In this document: positions 21,777-32,606 of the stretch, piece by piece
Layout of the letters: the number at the start of each line of letters is the position of its first letter
How positions within the stretch are numbered: position 1 is the stretch's first letter
Assembly: GCA_900073065.1 (NCBI GenBank)
Contig: FJOG01000054.1
Coordinates: forward strand, 124,001 to 188,000
Reading direction: 5' to 3'
Origin: Phialocephala subalpina
Taxonomy: Eukaryota; Ascomycota; Leotiomycetes; Helotiales; Mollisiaceae
Length of the DNA: 64,000 bases
Notes under the pieces: model-generated
What the model was told of the DNA's origin: nothing
What the model saw: the letters and a program-made list of their open reading frames with translations, nothing else
Database searches by the model: none
Made by a program: the position numbers and the translations under genes

Positions 21777-22571
21777 TGCGAGTTATTCTTATATGAAGGG
21801 GATCGTGGTGGTCGTACTACTCGGTGTTGAGGGCTTGAGGGGTGAGTGACTGTTTGATTGCGACGAGTGTTTGATGTAGCCAGCGCAAGCAAATTTGCTA
21901 TGAGTGGCGGCCCCTCCTACTTATAGATGCGCGGACAGAGCTGTCAGTTAGGAAATGCAGTCTAACCTAACTTTAAATGGGGCGCCTTCGAGCCTTGCTA
22001 TTTGTTCGACGTTAAGTCCGGCTCTCGTCCTGACGAGGCAGATTGGGGCACTGCATCTGAGGACTCGCCCGGAATCGACCAACAGCGTCACACGCCCTCA
22101 GTGTCCGTTTCTCGACGCGTAACCTCGAGAAAGTCGGTCTGTCGTGACGATCAACCATTGCGATGCCATATTCTCAGGAATTATTTGAATTGCTGGCGAT
22201 TCTGAAGAATTTGCTTTCGATGCATTCACAGTCGTGAAGTGAGAGATGAAAACTCTGACGAGGCAGTGAGATCAGCTGCGAGATGCAAAGCGCGTAACAG
22301 TGAAGCGAACGCCGGTGGCGCTCAGGTTTGTGGCTGAGCAGCCTAGCCAAGACATGCAGAGCCTCGTGTCGACAGCAAACCAGGAAATTTGAAGCCGAAA
22401 GGGCGGGTGGGCGAAGGCGATTGCAAAGCATGAAATCGGGATGGGTGATGGGCAGAGGGCGTTGTGTTCGACTTTGTCGTGAAACAGGCGACAGATTGTA
22501 TAGTAACATTACACGAGCTCAAGTTCTTCGAAACATTCCTTAGCCTTATGGTTTCGTACGTGAATGACTCA
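21777..22571. other. Upstream region of the zinc-finger-like gene, no gene seen
   Basis: About 800 bases. Short frames exist on both strands but none with recognisable content. Confidence 0.4.
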
Positions 22572-22838
22572 TTAGAGGCCCTCCAATACGGACCCAATCA
22601 GGGAAGTCGAGCGCTTTCTTTGGGACAAGTTCGCTCCTGAGAATAAGCACGATGATGGACCTCTATAGATTACTGTCACATTGCCTCGCAATTCCTCACC
22701 GGCCTTATATTCTCCCTCCTCGTCGTCTTGAGGAGAATCTAGATCTTTCTTCGCATTTAGGGCACAGAAAATGATTTTATGCCCGACTGGACGGGGTTTC
22801 GGAGGAGCGGACTGTTTTTGGTGGGTTGGTGATTGCAT
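22572..22838 (-). CDS. Possible small protein, 88 aa
   Basis: ATG at 22838 to a stop at 22572. The translation starts MQSPTHQKQSAPPKPRPVGH and has KKDLDSPQDDEEGEYKAGEE in the middle; hydrophilic, with no domain and no membrane span. It lies upstream of nothing obvious on the same strand. It could be a chance frame or a piece of a spliced gene. Confidence 0.25.
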   Translation of the reverse strand: MQSPTHQKQSAPPKPRPVGHKIIFCALNAKKDLDSPQDDEEGEYKAGEELRGNVTVIYRGPSSCLFSGANLSQRKRSTSLIGSVLEGL

Positions 22839-23052
22839 TGGAAGTTCTTTGTTTTCGGTGCGATGTTCACAGGTTCACAAGAGGCTCCGAGCTGTCAACC
22901 CCAGACATTTTCCCTCGGACATTCTGTTTCGCAGATCTGGAGCACCACGAAGAGATAAATGTATGCTTCATTGCTAAGTCCATGCATTGCAAAAATCAAG
23001 CAAATCTATCCCTGTCCCAATTTCCTATTGCCTGGCACCTGGTATCATCCCA

Positions 23053-24128
23053 TTACAAAAGAGACTCTCCCAACGCACATCTCACCAACGAACAACCAGA
23101 TCTGACTGTCTGATGAGCACCAATATCATCAAGTCCCGGCTCCAGCGTAGGGTTGACTTCCACCAGATCCATAGCAACCAAGCTTCCAGTCTCATGGACA
23201 CACTCTGCAATGAAATCTCCCTCTCGCAATGTAAGACCGCCTCGAACAGGCGTACCGGTGCTGGGAGCCCACATTGGATCTAGGGCATCGACATCGAAGG
23301 AGAGGTGAATAGGGGTGTCGTTTCCGATATGTCCAAGAGCCATGTCCATAACTCTGCCGATTCCATGTCTGTAACCATCAGCACAGTTGCCAAAACTTCA
23401 AAGGGGACTTACCTATCAATATCATGCATACTGAAAGCCTTAATTCCATGCTCCCTCAGAATCAACTTCTCTCCCCGGTCAACATCCCTCAGCCCAATAT
23501 AGACCAATTTCTTCACCGAGATCATATTGTCCTTCTTCAACCACCCAAAAATATCCTCTCTCTCCTCCTTCGCCAGCCCCGTCAAAAACGCAACCGGCAT
23601 CCCATGCACATTCCCACTCTCACTTGTCTCCGGCGTATTAATATCCGTATGCGCATCCACCCAAATAACCGCCATCTCCCTATTCAACCTCTCCCGAATC
23701 GCCTTCGCAGTCCCCGCAATCGTCCCAATCGCAATACTGTGGTCGCCTCCAAGAGTCAGCACACATCTGCCTTCCTTCGCATGCGTGTAGACTTGATCGC
23801 AGAGCTTTTTCGTGACGGCAGAGACGGCGAGGGGGTTCTTCATTCCGCGGTAGTCGGGGTCGGAGGAGGGGAGGAGCTCTTTGTACGAGTGGACGGTGTC
23901 ATCGTGGAAGAGTTTGTAGCCTAAATCTTCGCGTAGTTGGGTTAAGAGACCGGAAGATATCAGAGCTGAGGGCGCGGCGTCGACTCCGGGTTTGCACTGT
24001 GGTCGTTAGGGTTGTGTTGATGAGATGAGGGATTTGCTTACTTGACCGCCAGAAAAGCCCACTGCGACGACGCCGAGCTCGTCGCCTTTCGTGAGGAACT
24101 TTGGCTGGATCATTGATGTGGTTGTCAT
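23053..24128 (-). CDS. car1: Arginase
   Basis: Three exons: 24042-24128, 23413-23996, 23053-23368 (328 aa), with introns of 45 and 44 nt. The junctions rebuild conserved segments: VVAVGFSGGQ joined to CKPGVDAAP, and SMHDID joined to RHGIGRVMDMALGHIG. The binuclear manganese ligands of ureohydrolases are all present: His in LGGDHSIAIG (about residue 115), Asp/His/Asp in WVDAHTDIN (143, 145, 147) and the two Asp of SFDVDALDP (about 249, 251). The enzyme cleaves arginine to ornithine and urea in the cytosol, the entry to arginine use as nitrogen source, and supplies ornithine for polyamines. It is commonly induced by arginine; no specific operator was identified. Confidence 0.95.
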
Positions 24129-24533
24129 TTTGAAGGAGGAAGAAGACACGAGTCGTGATAATTATCGCGTTGAAATAGAACAAAGAACGGCTTGTGATTT
24201 GGTGGGGTAGTGGGGTTAATCGATGACGAAGGAAACCAAAATTCTTTTGTGTATGAGATGAAAAGGAAAATTGTCCCAAGGAGAAATCAGCATCCTTTAT
24301 GTAGACCTGACCAATTTTGTGGTGTGGGCGCTCGGTTTGGGGATTAGGTAAAAAGGAATTCTTGCTGATGGAGACTCGACCGTGAAGTGATAATATACGC
24401 GACTGGAACTTTGGAGCTATGCCTCTAAGTGCAAGTCCACGAAGTCACGTCCCCTAAGTACAGGAATTGACGAGATGAGAGGAAAATGGACAAGGGACGA
24501 GGATAAGAGAAAAGCCAATCATGAACATATTTG
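24129..24533. other. Arginase upstream region
   Basis: About 400 bases of promoter and leader; no gene seen. Confidence 0.4.
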
Positions 24534-24695
24534 TCAAACTTTCGCGATAGCAATCCGAGGGTTACCGATGAGTTGCAGCGACGGTGAAGCCATGGCGACG
24601 ATGTCCTCGAGCTCTCTTGTAATGCTATTCTCGTGATCGATGGTCGTTTGAATAGCGTTGGCTAGGAATGAGAGCACCGGAAGGCCCGGATCCAT
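24534..24695 (-). CDS. Possible 53-aa peptide resembling a fungal NLR-type N-terminus
   Basis: ATG at 24695 to a stop at 24534. It begins MDPGLPVLSFLANAIQTTID, a pattern (MDP, aliphatic stretch, ANxIQ) often seen at the start of fungal STAND/NLR-associated N-terminal domains, then stops after 53 residues. Either a relic of such a gene or chance. Confidence 0.2.
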   Translation of the reverse strand: MDPGLPVLSFLANAIQTTIDHENSITRELEDIVAMASPSLQLIGNPRIAIAKV

Positions 24696-24861
24696 TATGG
24701 CAATGGGCATTAGTACTAATGAAGAGCAGTGTGATATTAAAAGAAGATGGAGAGGAGGAGAAGAGGAGACGATGTCGCACTCAAGATAGCAGGCCACGGC
24801 CACCCCTGTCGTCGCACCACAGCGGACAGTCACGTGCGTATTCTACCTCTTTTCACCTTTC

Positions 24862-25018
24862 TGCTGGAAGGTATAATAGAACATGCATTATGTGTGTTGT
24901 CTAAGGAAGGGAGCGGAGGTCCCTATATGTAGCCTGCATAAAGTAATAGGCTGGAAGAGCACGTGGCCTAACTCCACGTGTTCCAGCCTTGGGAGATGAG
25001 GCTGAACCTTTTCCAACA
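24862..25018 (-). repeat. LTR-like repeat, diverged copy C, with large internal palindrome
   Basis: On the minus strand it starts TGTTGGAAAAGG (25018) and runs to TACCTTCCAGCA (24862), sharing the ends and the CATG(C/T)TC..TACCTT tail with copies A and B. A 40-base imperfect palindrome at 24949-24988 has arms GGCTGGAA/TTCCAGCC and CACGTGG/CCACGTG, so it could form a strong cruciform and carries two CACGTG motifs. Confidence 0.55.
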
Positions 25019-25471
25019 TAATCCCGTCACTTGGATCTCTTTTCCTACTATTCAAACCATTCCCATTTCAATTACAAGCTCAAGTTTTAAATAAGGATAG
25101 TATATATTGTTAAATAGAACTTATTTGGAAAATGTGTGGTGAAGAGAGCGAGCGCGAAGTGGTTGAGGTGCGGGGTGCGGTGCAGAATTCTCAATTGGAT
25201 ATTCACATTACGGTGGCGAGAGTCAGCCTGACTTTTGCGCGCGCGACATCTCAACACCCACAAATCTAAACCTGAAAGCTAAAACTCGTGCGAGAATTTT
25301 GCACGAAAATTTATGATTGTAGTGATATTAACAAATGCGCAATAAAATTTGCGAGCTAGAGACATTCTTAATGCATGTAGGCTTCATTTTTGAGTGAACT
25401 CGGGCTATTAACTACGAGCCTCGCAACTTCAAGAGATCGTAACTCCATTGTGGACTCTATCTACCGCAATA
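25019..25471. other. AT-rich intergenic, no gene seen
   Basis: About 450 bases, rich in A and T, with no coding frame. Confidence 0.4.
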
Positions 25472-25624
25472 ATGGTGGGTCCATACGATATTTACATCAT
25501 TCCAGATGATCAAGATGAGATCGATGCTGCGAGAGTTGCTGCTGCTGTGCGCCGCGCGCGCCCCAACGCCGTCCTCCCCTCTGCGCCTGCACCCAAACCC
25601 TCGAAGGTCCCTACGAATGGATGA
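25472..25624 (+). CDS. Possible small protein, 50 aa
   Basis: ATG to TGA. It reads MVGPYDIYIIPDDQDEIDAA, then an Ala/Arg-rich helix VAAAVRRARPNAV and a Pro/Ala/Lys tail. Codon use looks coding and it sits alone between an AT-rich stretch and the 3' end of palC. No family recognised. Confidence 0.35.
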   Translation: MVGPYDIYIIPDDQDEIDAARVAAAVRRARPNAVLPSAPAPKPSKVPTNG

Positions 25625-25792
25625 TTGGAAGCATTGATCTAGTGTTCCTCGCTCTCGTCAAAAACTTAGATCTCGTTTCATCCCAACTTGGAAGGTGCCT
25701 CGCTAGAGATTATCAGTTTCGCCCATCGATCCTGGGCGCATCGACACTCCTGTGGCAACTATTGAATGATCGCGGGCCTTGGTCAAAGTTGA

Positions 25793-27274
25793 TCAATAAT
25801 AGCTACTGCTACCCGAGTAATCGCTTTTGGTCCCGGGAAATGCTCCGGCGGGTGCTTGCTCTTCGGCTTCCTCGTCGGAACTTTCATCACCTCCATAGTC
25901 ATCTGCTTGGTCGGGTAGAGCTCGCATGCTTTCGAGAATGGAGACATCGAGTACTGGCGGTGTGAAAGGTTTGACACTGTACATCTCTCTGCCAGATGGT
26001 ATCGCTGCCATGAGAGGCCCGATTGGAGGGATTGCTTGTGTGTTGATCTTCAGGAAATGTTAGTTACCATGTCTCAGAAACCTGGAGAGACTTACCGTGT
26101 CGTTCATCTTCGTCCATTTCTTCTCTAACATTTCCAGGACTCTTCCTTCTTCCAGTCTCCCTGCATCGGCGCCCCAGTGAGACTCCTTCTCGACACGTCT
26201 ATCTTCCCTCTTCTCGTCCCAGCCTTTCTTCAAACTACTGAAACTCAGCCCCTTCTTTCCTTCTTCCTTCGAAGCCAAGCCCAGCTCGTGCATGCCAGCT
26301 TTCAACCACGCAATGCCCTCGCCAGTCTTTCCTCCCAATTCAGCATCGATACCAAAGAATCGACACGCCTTTCCTCTTCCTGTTCTTCTCAGATCCTCAA
26401 CATACTTCAGCAAATCTGCATCTACCTTGCCCTTCGCTGCTCCTGAGCTGGTATACAGGAGGGACAGCGTGTTTGCAGCATGCTCGGCAGCTGCTAGGCA
26501 TAAACGAGCAAAGAGGTGTGCTCGAACCTTGGGAATCTCAGGTGCTTTGATCATCCATTCTTTATCGTTCTTATTGCGGTCTTGAGCAATTGCTGCGGGG
26601 TAAGGATCGTCCTTTAGCACTGCAAGAAGGGTGGCTTCAGCGAGAGCAAGGGACATAAGTGCCCTGAAGGTAGATTTGGCGATATCAACGCATAGTGGAG
26701 TTGATGACACGGAATCCGACCGTGTAGACAAGAAGTCATGGATTGAAGCGGCTTGGAGAAGGTGCTTCGTAGCCGTCGTGATGGCTGAGGTTCGTTGCTC
26801 AGTGCTAGGGGATGCAACTACCGAAGAGTAGAGAGGATGAAGCGAGACCCGCGAGAGGAGGGTATAAGTGTATGCCAAAGTTGACAGGACAAAGTATATC
26901 TCATATTCCAATGACTGAATCTTGAGTCGTCCTATTTCTCGACCTGGTACAGCTGCGTCCGATAATGTTGGTCGCCATTCTAGGGTAGGTGTTGATTTTA
27001 AGACAACGTCAACTTCCTCGCCCGCGACCGGTTTACTTCCAAGTCCATCGTCCAGAGCTAGTAGATAGGGTATGTAGTTGTTCAAGCTCAGAAGAACAGA
27101 AGACAGATGCGGCCCCTGCTCAGATGGAGGTAGACGCTTGTGTTTCTTCAGGGTTTCTCTTAGGACCCCTCGATAGGTACTCGCTGAAAGAGGCAATGAA
27201 GGATGGGTATCACTGGTGAAGAAGGCCGAGAAGGAGAATGACGATGTCGTGGGAAGCGCGAATGGAAAGGGCAT
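25793..27274 (-). CDS. palC: pH-response regulator PalC
   Basis: Two exons: 26096-27274 and 25793-26047 (477 aa), with a 48-nt intron (GTAAGT donor, CTGAAG acceptor) joining KKWTKMNDT to [13 protein letters not shown]. The protein is a BRO1-like helical domain of the PalC family: [19 protein letters not shown] at the start, [44 protein letters not shown] near 330. The C-terminus is acidic ([16 protein letters not shown]). PalC recruits ESCRT-III (Vps32) at the plasma membrane in the Pal alkaline-pH pathway that activates PacC. It is divergently transcribed from the gene at 27705. Confidence 0.92.
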
Positions 27275-27704
27275 TTTGTTCGATTAATTGGTGATCAGGC
27301 CAGGTCAAGGATTTGGCGGGGTACGATGCGATGAAGGGCTGTCTTCAACTGTTCATGAAGCTTGGGACCAGATATAACTCGAATGTCGACCAAGGGATGA
27401 AGAATTGGGCAGCTGGAGTCTGAAGTGTCTGTGTACTAGCTTGTGAGGATATATTTCTGGTCGTGATGTTGTTGAAACGTTGTTGTCTTGGCTGAGGCTG
27501 CGCGAGGCTGAAGACTGTACTTAGCGTCACGAGGGGGTGGATGTAACAAACTCCGTCGACGTCACTGTCTAGTGGGGGAGGACTATGAAAATCATTCTGC
27601 CATGGATTCGTGTCGTACAATTATCGAGTGTGATTCAAAGACCATTTTTGCATTTTCCTACAAGATTCCATAACAAATTCTCTGCAAATTAAACCTCAAT
27701 TACC
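27275..27704. promoter_or_regulatory. Divergent promoter region palC / 27705 gene, two PacC-type hexamers
   Basis: 430 bases between divergent starts. GCCAGG at 27299-27304 and GCCAAG (minus strand) at 27487-27492 match the PacC consensus GCCARG. Six-base matches are expected by chance at this length, so pH control is only a suggestion. A minus-strand frame at 27345-27620 has no recognisable content. Confidence 0.3.
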
Positions 27705-28148
27705 ATGTCTGCTTCCAAAGACCAATCCTTCCTCAACCAAGCCAGAGGTGCAGGCACAACCTTCGGGCCAAACGACACGAAGCCCTCCTCTACCGCAACA
27801 CCTGGGACATCAGTGGGCTCAGCTACCGCGGCTGGACATGGCGATCATCCTCAAGACAACGCAGACGACAGCAATGCGACCCTACCAGGTTCTAAAACTG
27901 GGCCACAGAACGAAGATCTGGAGGCAGAGCAGATGAGGGCGCCTGGAGAAGGAGATGTGATGGATGCACAATTCAACAAGAAGGATGCTGGATGGGGCGA
28001 CCAGGGGAGCTTGACGAGTGATCTCGACAGACAGAAGGTGGAGCAGAAGCAAGCTAGAGAAGGAATCAAGGCAGCGAGACAAAAAGGAGCGAATGTTGAC
28101 GGTGGTGCTGGAAACAGAGTTGAGAATGAGGGAATGAGTTCGGTTTAA
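27705..28148 (+). CDS. Small hydrophilic fungal protein, 147 aa
   Basis: Single exon. The sequence is rich in Gly, Asp, Ala, Gln and Lys without a hydrophobic core (MSASKDQSFLNQARGAGTTF, LEAEQMRAPGEGDV, DLDRQKVEQKQAREGIKAAR), like stress-type hydrophilins. It resembles conserved small uncharacterised ascomycete proteins. No signal peptide or domain. The short distance to palC suggests a shared promoter. Confidence 0.7.
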   Translation: MSASKDQSFLNQARGAGTTFGPNDTKPSSTATPGTSVGSATAAGHGDHPQDNADDSNATLPGSKTGPQNEDLEAEQMRAPGEGDVMDAQFNKKDAGWGDQGSLTSDLDRQKVEQKQAREGIKAARQKGANVDGGAGNRVENEGMSSV

Positions 28149-28302
28149 GGAAAGGAAAACGCCTTGCCAATGTGGAGTAATCTGGACACATGGAAATTGG
28201 GAGAGGTGGAAGTAAAAGCATTAGAATATACTTCCAGATCAAGATCCTTGATCACGTACAATGCCGATTCCTAGTCCTCGCGACCCGACTAGCCCTTGTT
28301 GC

Positions 28303-29535
28303 TCAATCTATTGTCTCCGCTGTGTCGGACGTCGAAAGGCTCGATAGACCTTGGTCAATTGCAAGATCCAGCTTCCTCTGCTCCCTCGCCAGATCGCCAG
28401 CCAAAGACTCCTCAGCAATCGCCAAAACATCCTTCTCAAAGTCGAGCTCCAACCAATCCCCAAATACCACATCACTCATCTGATGCTCCTTTGGGACTCG
28501 TATACTTCCACTCATCATATAATTCACCCCCATAGCCGTCATCTCCGTCTTTACATCCCTCATCACTCTCCCCTTCATATATGTCGCGAACTGCCTCACC
28601 ACTTCTCCCTTCTCCAAACTCCACTCATCTTTAATCCCCTCTTTCGCATCGGGGGACTCGACATCCAGAATCTCAAGTTCCTTCAACCAAGGAGCCAACA
28701 ATGCATCGCCAGACATCTTCACATACGCTTCCCTCAAACACCACATCGCGTAAAACCGTCGTAATTTGGAGTCGATAATCGGATCAGTCTGCATCTGCAA
28801 CTCTATATCCTCCCCATTCTTCCCCGTCAACTTAACAGCAATCCTCTCATGTCTTCTCTGCACCCTCGAAATAGCATCCCGTCCATACCCACTCAACTCC
28901 GCTCCCTTGACTCTCAAATCCACCGCCACAGGCGCGAGTTTCATATAACTTAACTCACTCGGCGCAAAAACATCACCATGCATATCGACCCAATCAAAGA
29001 ATCCATGCTTATCAATATGCTGATAATCAATCTTGATCCGTTCATTCACACATACGACATCGACTCCGACTTCAATCCGGCCTTGGAATCCTATCGCAGC
29101 GATCAAGGCGACGACGCCAGCTTGGTGGGAGACGTTGAATGCGAAGCCAAGGGGTTCGGTGGTTGATCCTTCGGATACGTAACAGGGTTTCTTTTTAGCA
29201 TCTCGCGAGATGGTGGATTTTGACCAGGGGACGGACTGGTATTTGGTGATGATGAGGTGTTTGAGGAGGTGGGAGACGAGTTTTGTTTTTGCATCGCGGA
29301 GGTAGTAATATCGAAGGACGGAGTCTTGCTCCGCTTCTGTCAATAGTGAGAGCTCTCTCGCGGCCTGGGAGAATCAGCATCGGTGTAGATCCTAGAGGTT
29401 GAGAGAGCTTACAACGTTCTTGAATAGAAGCACTTCATCTTTGGGCTTTGCTTGCTTGGGGACAGGCCACATACGTCGTGTGTCGACGTACCATTGTATG
29501 ATTCTAGGCCCCGGGTACCCCTTCGTGGTAGCCAT
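28303..29535 (-). CDS. npgA: 4'-phosphopantetheinyl transferase (Sfp/NpgA type)
   Basis: Two exons: 29413-29535 and 28303-29364 (394 aa); the 48-nt intron joins LLFKNV to AARELSLLTEAEQDSVLRYY. Motifs of the Sfp family are present: GFAFNVSHQAGVVAL (conserved NxSH), GVDVV with the metal-binding Asp, and RRFYAMWCLREAYVKMSGDAL (W-x3-E-x2-x-K). It transfers phosphopantetheine from CoA to carrier domains of polyketide synthases, peptide synthetases and alpha-aminoadipate reductase, so it is needed for secondary metabolites and lysine. No biosynthetic cluster is visible next to it in this window. Confidence 0.93.
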
Positions 29536-29820
29536 CACCGGAGTAACGAGGGAGGAGAGATATGAGACCAGAACATCCCAGGAGTAAGGTCCCTTAAAGG
29601 CAAGATATGTCCGATGAGGTTGTGATGTCGTCGTGGCTTACGCGCCGAAGGGGATGTTCGGTGTCCGATCGCACGTGAGGATGGATTTTTGAGGTGAGAT
29701 CGTGAGCACGAGATGGTCTCTATTTATATCTCAGCTCAACTCCCAGGGTTTGAGGTCTAATCACCTTTCATTATTGTTGAGAAATTCCGCGCTAAAACCT
29801 ATGTAATTTCTTGGAGTTAA

Positions 29821-29945
29821 TGTTGGAATGAGGCTCTCTCCAGCTTCCCAGATCACGTGGGGCATTCTGTCCCACTCCTCATGTACATAAGTGGACTCTG
29901 CCTCCCTCTTACATCATTATCTAATACATGCTCATTCATACCTTC
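29821..29945 (+). repeat. Dispersed LTR-like repeat, copy B
   Basis: Starts TGTTGGAATGAGGCTC at 29821 and follows copy A (19751 downwards, minus strand) through GATCACGTGGGGCATTCTGT, CCCACTCCTC and CATGCTCATTCATACCTT, where similarity ends. Differences from copy A are mostly C/T and G/A. The internal hairpin at 29857-29875 has one mismatch. Confidence 0.65.
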
Positions 29946-30650
29946 AATAGTAAATTGTCTGAAAATCAGGTGCGCGTGTTGTAGGTTTGAAGTCAACTTT
30001 GGACTCAATCTGAGAACCGAGCTTTTGAGGGCATCTAATGTTAAGGCTACAAATGATGGAAGGCGACTTCTTTTAATCCAAAATTTTGTTCAAGAATGTC
30101 CCTCATGTGCGAGGTCATCGAATAGGCTTTCTTGTCACGGATTTCAACAGTGCATCTCAAGATTTCATTCCGCCCACTCCGCCCCGCCCTGACCCGCCGG
30201 GTTGCAGCGGGGCAGAAGAAGTAAACCCCAGAGATCTTTAGGCGAGGGTGGTGGGCTGTTTAGGGTTTGATTGGGTGAAGCTACCCTTGGAAGGACGGGA
30301 TAGAGGGGTCTAGATTGCGTAGGGGAGTTGGCAAAAGTTGTGGCAAAATCCTGTGAGTTTGTATGGACGAGCACGACGATTTAGGTGTGACAACGGAAAG
30401 ATTCTCGTGTGTGATGAATGCGATGGTCAGAGAATGTGTGTTTGGAGTTCAAGAGGCAATTTGAGCTTGAAAGTCAAGAGGAGAACTTCGGACATTGAAG
30501 GTTGAGATGTTGAGCTCCTGGTCGAGAACTTTTGATACCTTGAATCCTCGTGTTGTAATTGGTATACAAGTATATGCTGAAGAAACGCCATCACAATGCT
30601 AAACCTCAGTCATACACTCATACCGCGCGCGCTCCTCCGCGTTATAGCTT
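29946..30650. other. Intergenic, no gene seen
   Basis: About 700 bases. It holds a GC-skewed patch (CCGCCCCGCCCTGACCCGCC near 30175) but no gene. Confidence 0.4.
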
Positions 30651-32222
30651 TCATCCCAAAAACTGTCTCAAATTCCCCCCAATATGTTCCAAGTCCAGCA
30701 AGAAGCTGTCATGGCCAAAAAGACTCAAGTCTTCCCCAAGTTCCACATGTGTCACGCTCTTATTGCCCGCTTTCCTTAATGTCTCAGCAATTTCTCGCTG
30801 TTGCCATGCGGGGAACAGAATATCACTCTCCACACCCATAATCAACGCCGGATGGTCCCTGAGGCCTTTCAATCCCAATACCAGGTCTTGAGGTGGTCCA
30901 GAAGAGCGCTCAACTGGTGCATTTAAGTCGGCTGGAGCTTCGGACTCTGGCTGCTCCTCGTAAGGAGAATCGGGAAGTGTAAGACTACACATGGCAGCTT
31001 CTCTGTCCTCGGCCTGTCCAGTCTCAAGTCGGTGAGTATGTGCAGCCCGACGTGTAGAGCTGGCGGCCTGGTTCTTTGCTCCAAGGTCGAAGAGATCCAT
31101 GGCCTTGCTCACATACAGCAAGCTGTTCGCGTCGTATTCCAAGCAAAACTTCTCTCCTGCATGGTCCAAGTATGTCTCAATCAGAAAGTCTGGACACAAT
31201 GCAGGTTGCTTGCTTGGATCTGCTCGCCTCCTTCCGAATCTCTGCTCCCACTCAGGTCCGGATCTGTATGTAACCGTCGCAATCTCTCGAGCGAGCTTCA
31301 TTCCTGCGTGTGGAGGTATGCTATCGTAGTAGAAACCTCGATTCCATTTGGGATCCATCATCAACACCTGCCGCTGCGTATGTCGCATCGCAATGCTGTA
31401 TGGATGACTTCGTGCACAACCAGAAATACTAGCAATTCTTCCAACTCGTTCTGGGAACAGGACTCCTGCTGCTAAAGACTGCATGCCCCCCATGCTTGCT
31501 CCCACACTGGCATATAACTTCTTGATCCCTAAACCGTCAAGTAAGCGGAATTGTGCTCGCACCATATCTTCCATTGTGAGAATTGGGAATCGAGTCGCGT
31601 ATCTTTGTCCATCGGCAGGATCGATACTGCTTGGTCCTGTTGAGCCGTAACATCCTCCTATCACATTGGTACATATAACGTGGTATTTATTCGTGTCGAG
31701 ACATCCTCCCGGTCCAATGAACTTCTCCCACCATCCTGACTTGGGATTGCTCTCTGTCGAATGCGCATGCGACGAGGCGGAAAGTCCAGTATGCAAGAGT
31801 ATAACATTCGATTTGTCCGCATTCAATTCTCCCCAACTCTCGTACGCTATATCGAATTCAGGTAGGACTCCTCCCCAATCGAGTAGCAGTGGTTCTTTGC
31901 AGTAGTATTTGAGAGTTACGCCGCTTGTGTAGGAGGGTTCGGGGCCACTGGATAAAGAGCGAGCTTCGAGAGTGGCAGACTTCGATTCTAGGGCATCGAG
32001 ACAAGGGAATGCCATTGCAGGGTTCGATGCCTCTGTAGCTCCACTCCGTAGTTGAACTTGGCCATGGAATGATCGAATTCCATTTTGCTTTGTTTCTGTT
32101 TGCGAGGCTGGGAGAGTGGCTGGCTTCCAGTATTTCGAGAACTGCCGGCGAGGTCTCGTCGCAGCGATTCTACGTCCGGCAACAGTTCGAGCAGCTGCGA
32201 CGAGATTCCGAGTCGAATTCAT
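30651..32222 (-). CDS. cysA: Serine O-acyltransferase, CysA type (homoserine O-acetyltransferase-like fold), mitochondrial
   Basis: Single exon, 523 aa from the ATG at 32222; an upstream in-frame ATG at 32300 is also possible. The start [20 protein letters not shown] has the Arg-rich amphipathic character of a mitochondrial presequence. The alpha/beta-hydrolase fold carries the acyltransferase nucleophile in [12 protein letters not shown], Asp in [13 protein letters not shown] and His in [31 protein letters not shown] and [20 protein letters not shown] point to the fungal CysA/Cys2 serine branch rather than the MET2/MetE homoserine branch; without alignment that choice stays probable. Role: activates serine for cysteine synthesis. 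A Ser/Glu-rich insertion lies at about 395-440. Confidence 0.85.
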   Translation of the reverse strand: MNSTRNLVAAARTVAGRRIAATRPRRQFSKYWKPATLPASQTETKQNGIRSFHGQVQLRSGATEASNPAMAFPCLDALESKSATLEARSLSSGPEPSYTSGVTLKYYCKEPLLLDWGGVLPEFDIAYESWGELNADKSNVILLHTGLSASSHAHSTESNPKSGWWEKFIGPGGCLDTNKYHVICTNVIGGCYGSTGPSSIDPADGQRYATRFPILTMEDMVRAQFRLLDGLGIKKLYASVGASMGGMQSLAAGVLFPERVGRIASISGCARSHPYSIAMRHTQRQVLMMDPKWNRGFYYDSIPPHAGMKLAREIATVTYRSGPEWEQRFGRRRADPSKQPALCPDFLIETYLDHAGEKFCLEYDANSLLYVSKAMDLFDLGAKNQAASSTRRAAHTHRLETGQAEDREAAMCSLTLPDSPYEEQPESEAPADLNAPVERSSGPPQDLVLGLKGLRDHPALIMGVESDILFPAWQQREIAETLRKAGNKSVTHVELGEDLSLFGHDSFLLDLEHIGGNLRQFLG

Positions 32223-32606
32223 GGCCAGTGAAACATATGAAAATGAACAGATCAAAGAAGAAGCTCCCTCGATATCGAGGAACAAATTATTTGTAGCCAT
32301 CTTTGTCAGCGACCTCGGCGAGAGCTGCAATTGCGTGCTCAATCATTGCAGGGGTAAATGCTAGCGTCTATCAGCCCTGCACTAGCATTCAGCCTTGTCG
32401 TACCGCGTGTTGACCTGCGTCATACAGAGGCGAGCGAGTTTGTGATTCAAGGCATCAACTTATTGATCAATCGCCCCACGTACATTCCTCAACCACAATA
32501 CAAATCGATTGCCCCTACCAACCTACAATCAATCACCTTCAACTAAACTACCATACCAACAAACCAATCAATCGAACAGAAAAGTCGCCAGGACAACAAA
32601 GGGAAG
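32223..32606. promoter_or_regulatory. Shared divergent promoter, cysA / 32607 gene
   Basis: 384 bases between divergent starts; the half next to 32607 is CAA/ACC-rich like a fungal leader. No specific site identified. Confidence 0.4.

Noticed and set aside
27299..27492. PacC sites proving pH control of palC
   Set aside because: Two six-base matches in 430 bases are close to chance; listed only as a weak regulatory note.
28303..29535. Secondary-metabolite cluster around the phosphopantetheinyl transferase
   Set aside because: Neighbours are palC, a small hydrophilic protein and an amino-acid biosynthesis gene; no polyketide or peptide synthetase is present.
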